A DNA stretch of 64,000 bases. It comes from Hydnum rufescens UP504 (lineage: Eukaryota > Basidiomycota > Agaricomycetes > Cantharellales > Hydnaceae). Position 1 is the first letter of the stretch; the number at the start of each line of letters is the position of its first letter. The stretch is from contig MU128985.1 of assembly GCA_014904985.1 (NCBI GenBank), forward strand, positions 180,232-244,231, given 5' to 3'. The notes beneath the pieces were generated by a model that saw nothing but the letters and a program-made list of their open reading frames with translations, was not told the DNA's origin and ran no database searches. The translations under genes were made by a program, and so were the position numbers. Positions 57,201 through 64,000 of the stretch are shown here, piece by piece.

Positions 57201-57810
57201 TTCGATACGTGCTGGATCCCAATTACATCAAGATGTCCTTTTCATACCAGACATCCCTGAGTGATCTTGCCACCCTACTGGAGCATGTGCCTCCCCATCG
57301 AGAGATTGGCAACCTGTGGGAGTTACACCCCTTTCCTCCACCTCCTTACAGCATTACATTCGCTATCACTTCCTGGACTTTTATTGCTATCCTCCAGTTG
57401 TATGTGATTGCGATTATCCTCCACCACAGGTTATGGATTGAGTGGATTTCAGCACAAAGTGGCTGTTGGAAGCTCTGGACGAGGTTGATCATGCAGTATG
57501 GTGACATTTAGCAATGATTGTGAATTCCCACATGGATCGGTTTAACCACAACATCATGCCATTCTGGGTCCCTCTCTATGTTACTGGAGGACTGTACAAT
57601 ATTTTGGTTCATGAGCTTGCCCAGAAGGCCAAAGATTCAGCTGCTCTGGGAGATGCATCCATCAGGTATTCTCACCCCTCATGCAAATGCCATATGGAAG
57701 CCATTGGGTCCATGGAGTCCCAAGAATGGTTCATCCAGTGGGATTCTTCATGTTCAGTGCCAACCCTCTTTCTGAAGCCCAATGAGGTCATTTGTAGCAG
57801 AGGGCGATGA
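54212..57810 (+). pseudogene. unrecognised degenerate multi-exon gene
   Basis: Colinear open segments on the plus strand: from ATG 54212 (MVRTTSKRPTSSKKLSQTTE) to about 54555; after a possible intron ending TATCAG, FPKTNLVFKDAISEWPISDD to 55291; MHHTLNHIAFVCGLEPPRFG to 55594; a stretch with GLFGTSLHKVDSAMAATLTN; an acidic part DLSVEDDEELHLNDMEITAK (55950); then after a C/T-rich tract, LNPLVVVGNLYCIEFFSVTA to 57511 and MDRFNHNIMPFWVPLYVTGG to 57810. The order and lack of rival frames suggest one protein of more than 900 residues. No domain is recognised; it is Trp/Cys-bearing and not simple sequence. It may be a host gene in decay or part of an unknown transposon. Confidence 0.4.
56340..56640 (+). 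repeat. pyrimidine-rich low-complexity tract
   Basis: Repeated CCATTCCCCTTGCCGATCCC-like units, almost free of A and G on the plus strand, within the degenerate gene. Confidence 0.85.
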
Positions 57811-59259
57811 TTAATATTTTTGCTATTCTCTCATTGTTCCTCTACCCCATCCCATCACTTCCATTTTTTTTAATCCTGCATGTATGTATGGATGTATGTA
57901 TATCTACCTATGGGAATGACATTTATTGGTATTCTGTTGAGGCATTGAATAGATTGGCAAATACCGAGTGAGACATTCTCACTATGCACCAAAAATGTGC
58001 CAAACCACTCTGCTTGAGAGGCTCCTGAGTTATCTCTTGAGCATCTCAGCTGGAGAGGTGGATCATTTGTGTATCATCCACTCTCCTTTGGGACCATCAT
58101 ATTAAATTTGTTGCACCTCCAAACTGCAAGCCAGCACATTCCAGACAGCTCGGTCTTGGGAAATTCCTGAATATTTTCTTGAATCTCCCAGATAGAGTAG
58201 TGGGAACTGTTACTGCAGGTGGCATTCACTTCACCATCATTTTTCTCTGACTCAAGACCAAGACATTGCTCACTCTCTTTACAATTCTATTACACTCTCC
58301 TTGTCCCCATCTCACCATACACTGGGTCTCTGACTGGAGGTGTTGCCCAATATCACCCTGAAACGTTATTTTCGAGCTTGGGGAGTTTTGGAACTATTTC
58401 TTCAACAACCCAGCCAGAAAATTTGTGAAGGGTGTTTTCACAATGCACCAAGTCATCACATACCAAAAATCACAACTGCAAGTCCCCAAACACAAAGCCT
58501 TTGATGACCTGTCTGAGGAACCATCATCCTCAGGTGCACAAGAATCATCCAAAATTGTATGTCTCCTGATTTCTTGTCTTGCAAGTTCAAGCTCACCTAT
58601 TATTCGCAACAGAATGTGATGTCTCAGGAACCATTGTATCCTCAGATCAATATTGGCAGGTGCAAGGTAGATGATGAAACTAACAATGAAGTCAATGACG
58701 AAACTGCCAATATGGTATGTACACCTCTACTTAGAATCCCTGCTCCTGTTCTTACATGATGTCTATGGCAGGAAAAATCAGGTCCACCTGGAGGCAACTG
58801 GAGGAACAAAAAGTTTTGTGTCATCACATCAACCCCCTTGCAACCCCCTAAGAATTGGGCATATATCCAACTCAAATCTCACCCTGAAATCCCTGAAGTC
58901 AAATATCAGCATGAGTCTTGGAGATCGGCATCACTTCTGAATGGAACTCCTACTTCCAGTCAGGTAGACTACCCCAGTGATCCTCCTCTCCTACCCATCC
59001 AAAGCTCTGAACCCGAATGTGCATCTTCAACATTTGGGTACAATGAAGAACCCACAGTGCTTCTATCTGGCAGTTGTGTCAGACTGTCCTCAGTTGTGGA
59101 CATTTCCTCTGATGATGGAGGGTCTATGCCAGAATCTGATATGCCCAACCAGCTGTTGGACAAAGCACAACAAATTGGCAACCCTTGCAAATTGCACCTA
59201 ACGCACCCTCAAAAAGGTACCTCTGAGGTGGGTTCTGGTTGCATTGGCCTTTGACCTAA
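57811..59259 (+). other. region with short open segments, no recognised gene
   Basis: The segment 58838-59254 is open for 138 codons (NWAYIQLKSHPEIPEVKYQ; Ser/acidic tail VVDISSDDGGSMPES) and may belong with 58425-58619. It could be the 3' part of the degenerate gene upstream or a separate remnant. No motif known to me. Confidence 0.3.
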
Positions 59260-59410
59260 GAGGTGGTTTTTATATAGGCACATCTAGGCAGCATCTAAAG
59301 GTGTTCAAAAGATGAAAAATTTCTAAGTCCCTATAATAGGCATGCCTATCTGTGCCCACCACAGGTGCCACTCCCAGGCTTTTTAACTATTTGATAGGCA
59401 TTCTGGGGTT

Positions 59411-59862
59411 GATTTAGGCATGCCTAAATCAGTTGTGTCTAATGATGTCTAGAGCTTAATTATTGACTTTGACTTGAAGAGGCCTATCCAGGGTTGATTT
59501 AGACATGCCTAAATCAGTGATGTCTAGTGATGTGTAGAGTCAGGTGCTGCTCCAGGGGTTTTACAATGACTTGATGGACACCCTGCAGTTGATTTAGGCA
59601 TGCCTAAATCAGCTGTGTCTAGTCATGTCTAGAGCTGGCTATATCTCATTAGAGTTTCCTGGTGTGTCCATGAGGGCTTTAGTATGCAGTGTGTCTACTA
59701 GTGGATAAATTAGAACAGGTTGACCATCACCAGGAGGTGTCTAATTGTGTGCCTAAGCAAGTCTAAGCATGTCTAGGGGTGTCTAAGCTTGTCTGGGCAT
59801 GTCTAGGTGTCTAGGCATGTCTAAGCATGTCTAGGCATGTCTAGGCAGGTCTAGGCAGGTGA
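59411..59862. repeat. repeated palindromes TTTAGGCATGCCTAAA and GTCTAGGCAT tract
   Basis: Three 20-bp palindromes at 59411-59430, 59495-59514 (one mismatch) and 59591-59610, each followed by a similar TGTCTAGTGATGTCTAGAG stretch. From 59752 to 59862 a tract of about ten CATGTCTAGG-like units follows. Confidence 0.85.
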
Positions 59863-59880
59863 CTTGGGACTGAGTTTAGT

Positions 59881-60135
59881 ACAAATATTATGTAATTATT
59901 CCTAAATGGTATCCAGTTACATAATACATGTATCCTATTTTAAAAAAATGCCAAAATGTGGAAATTAAATGAAGTACATCCAAAGAATATTTAGGCATCC
60001 AGCCCAATGGGGGCCCAGGACCAGGGGGAGGTGCCTGGGATGGATGGATGGACCCCTGGGGACCCTGATAAAGTGAAAAAATTAGGCCCAGGGCCAATGG
60101 TTAATCCCTGAAACAATGAGGGCAGGAAGAACAGC
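59881..60135. other. short spacer before solo LTR
   Basis: About 255 bases, no gene seen; TTATGTAAT and ATTACATAA lie 25 bases apart in inverted orientation (59888 and 59925). Confidence 0.4.
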
Positions 60136-60622
60136 TGTTAATTCGGTAGTATCCGAATTAAGGAGTGGGGAGGGACCAGAGGATGGAGGAGGTTCCGGTT
60201 CCAATGGATTAGTCCAGTCCGTGGGATGGAGACCATTCCGTCTAGCCCGACAGGCTAACAGTTCCTGGAGGGTTAGGGTTTCTATGCCCACTAGGGCAAA
60301 GTAAGAAGGTTTAGTCATAAAGCTGGGAGTCGCACAATGTGTAGTGCATAATCAACAGGTCCGCGACTCTGTGAGTCAGACAGTTGATGATGGTAGAAAA
60401 GATGCATTTTGGGCTCTGCCATGGCTGGCTATCACTAGACTGATTATGTAATAAGAGACGAATCTAACTATAAGCCAGGGCAGCACCAAACTCCAGTGGA
60501 GAAGCTTTCCACTGGGTTTGAATAAGGATGAAGGAGCAAAGAAAGAGAAAAGGGGAGTCAAGAGCTATGACTCTACCTATGAGTTTGCCAAGTGGCCTAA
60601 GGGACTCCGGACACCACTAACA
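60136..60622 (-). mobile_element. 487-bp solo LTR, second copy
   Basis: Reverse-orientation copy of 36643-37129, same length. A 4-bp match CAGC flanks it (60132-60135 and 60623-60626); a fifth base does not match. CpG sites lost in one copy are often kept in the other. Confidence 0.9.
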
Positions 60623-63600
60623 CAGCCCCCCAGTCCCTTCGGCCATGAAGGGTGTTCCCTAGTATCCTGGTCTCCTGGTTCTACAACGTATAACACATCA
60701 TAATCCGTATGTGTGGCGATGCATGCTTTGATGGCATTGTTTTAACCTCCATAGTAGAGTCTTGTCGTGACTCCGGTAACCAGGGACCAGTCAAAGTTTG
60801 CTTGTTTGGGCGGGTCTGGTTCTGGTCATGGCTTCCACAAGCTGTAGACGATTTAAACTTGCAGTGATGTTCACGACCACAGTTCTCCATACACCCGACG
60901 TGTTGACAGATCTCGCCTGCATCCGGTGCGGTGCCTCGGGTGGAGTCGAACCTCTATATGCTCGTAAAAGTGCGACACCATCATGATCAAGCCAATTGTC
61001 ACTCAGCATGGTTCTGTTACATTCGACTATGGGTCCTGATGATTTATGCAGGACACCAGTCCCTTCGTTCCAATCCGGTGGGGTGGATATCAGTAAGTGA
61101 GTACTGTGCGACACTGGTTTGTTTGAATGTGAGGTACATCTCCCGTCGCCATTCCTGTGCGTCCTGAATGGCTTGAACGAGTTCCCCCCTTTGGGTATGT
61201 GGAACCCCTTGACAGGACTAAGGATGGATCTCAGGGGATTCTGCTGGAGATGTAGACGAGTTCGGGGATCCAGAAGGCAGTATGTTTGTAGGTCGTTATG
61301 CTTGGCTTGGTGTGGTATGCTAACATGACCGTCCTTTTCATTTATGGATGGATGGGATGCAACGTAGTCACCCAGGCTAGGTGACCAATTGATCACGAGG
61401 GGTACGATATTGCGTGACACCCATGTGTCCCAACATCTGTAGGTGGAGGGGCCTATCGATGAATCCGGCCATGTCGGTGTCCTTTGCTCACGTTCCTTTG
61501 GGTTCATGCTTCTGCGTAGAACAAGCAGGCCGACTATTTCGTTAGGTGAGTTTTTCCCTGTAAACACAGCCCCTTTGGTTGTAGGTTCTAACACTGAATC
61601 TTGTCCCGATTTGGGTCCAGATGTTCCAACATTTTTTGGGGACAAGTTCAAAATCCGAAGCACATCCCTTTGGAGTAGGCCCACCCGTGGGTTGGCTGCA
61701 CCATGTCGTCACTTTGTTCCCTTCGTGAACAATGGCTTCGTGGCGAGTACTCGTTCCTTTCCATTATAAGGAAACCCGCATTTGTGGTGGGGTCCCTAAC
61801 TCGTGCGGACGTCGCAGTTGACTTGGGTTTCTGTGTACTGTTGCTCCATTTCTTGGGTGAGTTCGAAACTTCGGTCCAGGCCCACTGGCTAGACATTTTT
61901 GGTTCACCCCCGTGTCTTCATGAGATCCTGAGACTATCGAGATCGGGCTGGCGATAACCCTGTGACGTCGTCTCACAGTTGCCAGCACTAACTTCATTGC
62001 TGTGGTCTATGAGACTACATTTGTTTACGGGCAGTCGTAGGAGAGACCGGGAGTCGAAGGTATGACACATCCCTAGTCTACTAAGTACGACTAAAGACTT
62101 CATACTGAGACATGTAGATCCTGATCGGGCAATGGGGGCCATTACCATGGGGGTCGGGCAAGAGTTCAAGGTGACCCTTCATGTAGCTACTGATTCCGTG
62201 ATAATGACTATGATCATCTGGGAATACTGTTCGGCTCCTGTCTGCGGTTCTTTAACCTGACAATGGAGAACTTCAAGTCCCGAATCTGTCGTAGTCCCGT
62301 GGGGCAGACTGTAGCCCCTATGCCTAATCATGAGTGCGCAGTGCAAGATGGCAATTGAATCTGTACTAGGGGGAATTACGAAGCCTTGTGGGACGCGTTG
62401 GAATCCCCTTCTTATATCGAGTTCCACCACAGCAAATCGATCAGATAGTTGGCCTTGTTCGGCCCCTTGCACATTCCTGTGGTACGGAAACCTTTGGTAC
62501 TCGACCTCTTTGCTATAGCAGGCAAACCACGCAAAACTACAAACTCTCGTCCTTTGGTTGTTTGCTGGCTCTTGACGCAATTTTGTCAGAGACACCATGG
62601 CTTCATTCAACTGCAGCAGTCGCGCATTGTTGTAGTACCGTGATGGGTACTCGTCCCCCCCGACTGTGGTGATACTCGACTGGGTTTTGTGCAACCGTGA
62701 GAGCCTGGTATCATTGGTATTGGATCGAAGGTAGCACCACTGCATTATTTCATAGTTCAGAGGGAATTGGCCACAGTGAGCTTTGGATCAGAGCATCATT
62801 ATATCCTTTCCTTCTAATCGGAGCTGTCCAATAGAGGTATGATGGAATTTCCATTTGAATCCTTTGATAGAGCTCTGACAATCCTTTAACACAGATCTGA
62901 TTGTACATCAGCAACCGAAGACTTCGCAATGCCTCTGTGGCAGGTTGCCACCATTTAGACTCATACTTGGCAGGCCAGTTTCGAACCACCCGCCAAGACC
63001 ACATCAATACAGAGTTCAAGCTTGTGTTTGTCAAAGACATCAATGGGCTACGGTGTGAGATATGGTACTCAATGCTGGTCTCAATGATGAGATTGCCAGT
63101 GCTGTTTTCTAAGATCTGGTTTCATGTCATGGAAGGGGTCCATATCAATATTCTCAAGGTTGGAGGGTGTAATCTTTCTCTTCAGGATCATCTTGTAGGG
63201 ACTGACAACACAGTAGACATCCAAGGATTGTCGACTGAAGGTAGCCAGACCGAGACGTCGGTTTCGTTGGACCCTGTTCATTTGTGGGAGTGACAGTGTC
63301 GCCTCGTCGTTCCATCCTACTTGCGGATAATAGCTCCGTAATGGGTACTCGTCTTTCCCAGTACCAACGGTCTCGTTAGTTCAACGGTCCCATACCAGGA
63401 CCCCTTGAGATCTTCGAATTGCGCTCTCCTGGTTATCGCGAGTGAGTAACTTGGGGTCGCGAACCCTTTTACGCATTCCTGGCTTAGACATTGGGCTTCT
63501 GCTTGTTACATCGTACGGAGCACCGGGACTCAATTGGTTGCGGAGTCGGCTGTGCAGCGAGACCCATAGGCAATATTTCTTGAAAACCCGTCCTTATCCC

Positions 63601-64000
63601 AGTTCCGGGCTATGACGAAGCTTGAACGACTATCTCGAATCAGGTTGCCAAACTTGGAATCTTGCTTAGGTTTGACCTCGTACATCCTCGTGAGGTCATC
63701 TCCTGCCGTATCTTGACTATCTGTATGAATTGGGACCTGATGTTTGCGACTAGACGGGAGGACTGTGGTTGTTCTTAGGAGGGATCCGTAGTTCCATTCC
63801 TCTTCCTTGTTCAGGATGGAGCTTGAGTTCGGGGTACCGTCTTGCGATATATAACCCGTCCTTCTGCTATGACAGTACTTGTAGTCACCACGGAATGTTC
63901 AGGTCACAAGAATTCCTCTATGTCCACTCTATGAGTCATAGGAGCTCTGATCAGCTCGGTCACATCACGTCGAGGCTCTGTGAGTTCGCTACCATTCGTG
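60623..64000. other. CpG-rich terminal segment, no recognised gene
   Basis: Base composition changes from the CpG-poor block to DNA like the left third. Minus-strand frames are open at 60791-61684 (297 codons) and 62179-62745 (188 codons), but the peptides show no domain, membrane segment or usual composition, and short frames cover the other strand. GGAGTCGAACCTCT at 60940 resembles a tRNA T-arm complement, but no cloverleaf forms. It may be an unknown transposon or a decayed gene. Confidence 0.35.

Noticed and set aside
54212..57810. KDZ or Plavaka transposase
   Set aside because: None of the cysteine or DDE motifs I know for these families is present.
60930..61000. tRNA gene on the minus strand
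   Set aside because: Only a T-arm-like string is present; acceptor and anticodon stems do not form.
60791..61684. 297-codon minus-strand frame as a gene
   Set aside because: No domain, unusual composition and no splice context; kept only as a remark.

Overview
The window is nuclear DNA of a filamentous fungus, most likely an agaricomycete basidiomycete. Genes are split by many introns of about 50-60 bases. Recognisable families are an ELO fatty-acid elongase, a Dal5/TNA1-type MFS transporter and a NACHT-WD40 (HET-E-like) protein, followed by a dense nest of fungal-type transposons. I had no search tools, so family names rest on motifs I can read.

Left third (1 to about 18.4 kb): gene space, rich in CpG. 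It holds the 5' part of a Pro/Ser-rich gene (minus), an ELO-type elongase (minus), two tandem membrane-anchored thioesterase-superfamily (THEM6-like) paralogues (plus), an MFS transporter (plus) and a NACHT-WD40 gene (plus). Several otherwise clear genes carry one-base frameshifts, often in base runs, so consensus error or recent decay must be considered.

Middle (about 18.4 to 43 kb): nested mobile elements, strongly CpG-depleted. A 7.0 kb PIF/Harbinger element (19106-26139) has 158-bp terminal inverted repeats, a transposase split by a 376-bp hAT-type MITE with an 8-bp target duplication, and a Myb/SANT-like ORF1 with a giant intron full of further repeats. Then come a 603-bp solo LTR, a fragment of a second Harbinger-like copy, a 0.7 kb foldback, a Ty1/copia element (31291-38114) interrupted by two other insertions, and a second Ty1/copia element on the minus strand. 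Stop codons and lost catalytic aspartates in the copia elements sit at former CpG sites, which points to methylation-driven decay.

Centre-right (about 43.1 to 52.6 kb) holds the most unusual structure. Two arrays of short exon-intron modules diverge from a central inverted duplication. Every intron is about 90-137 bases and carries one conserved hairpin in its middle (type A); every exon ends with a different conserved hairpin just before the 5' splice site (type B). Changes in the hairpins are compensated on both arms. One intron has taken up a 3.0 kb pogo/Fot1 transposon and another a 0.8 kb MITE. I see no consistent reading frame across the modules, so a structured non-coding transcript or an intron-bearing satellite is as likely as a protein gene.

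Right end (52.6 to 64 kb): duplicated fragments of a Prp19 (splicing U-box ligase) gene, an unrecognised degenerate coding region, repeated 16-bp palindromes, a second copy of the 487-bp solo LTR, and a final CpG-rich 3.4 kb in which I recognise no gene.
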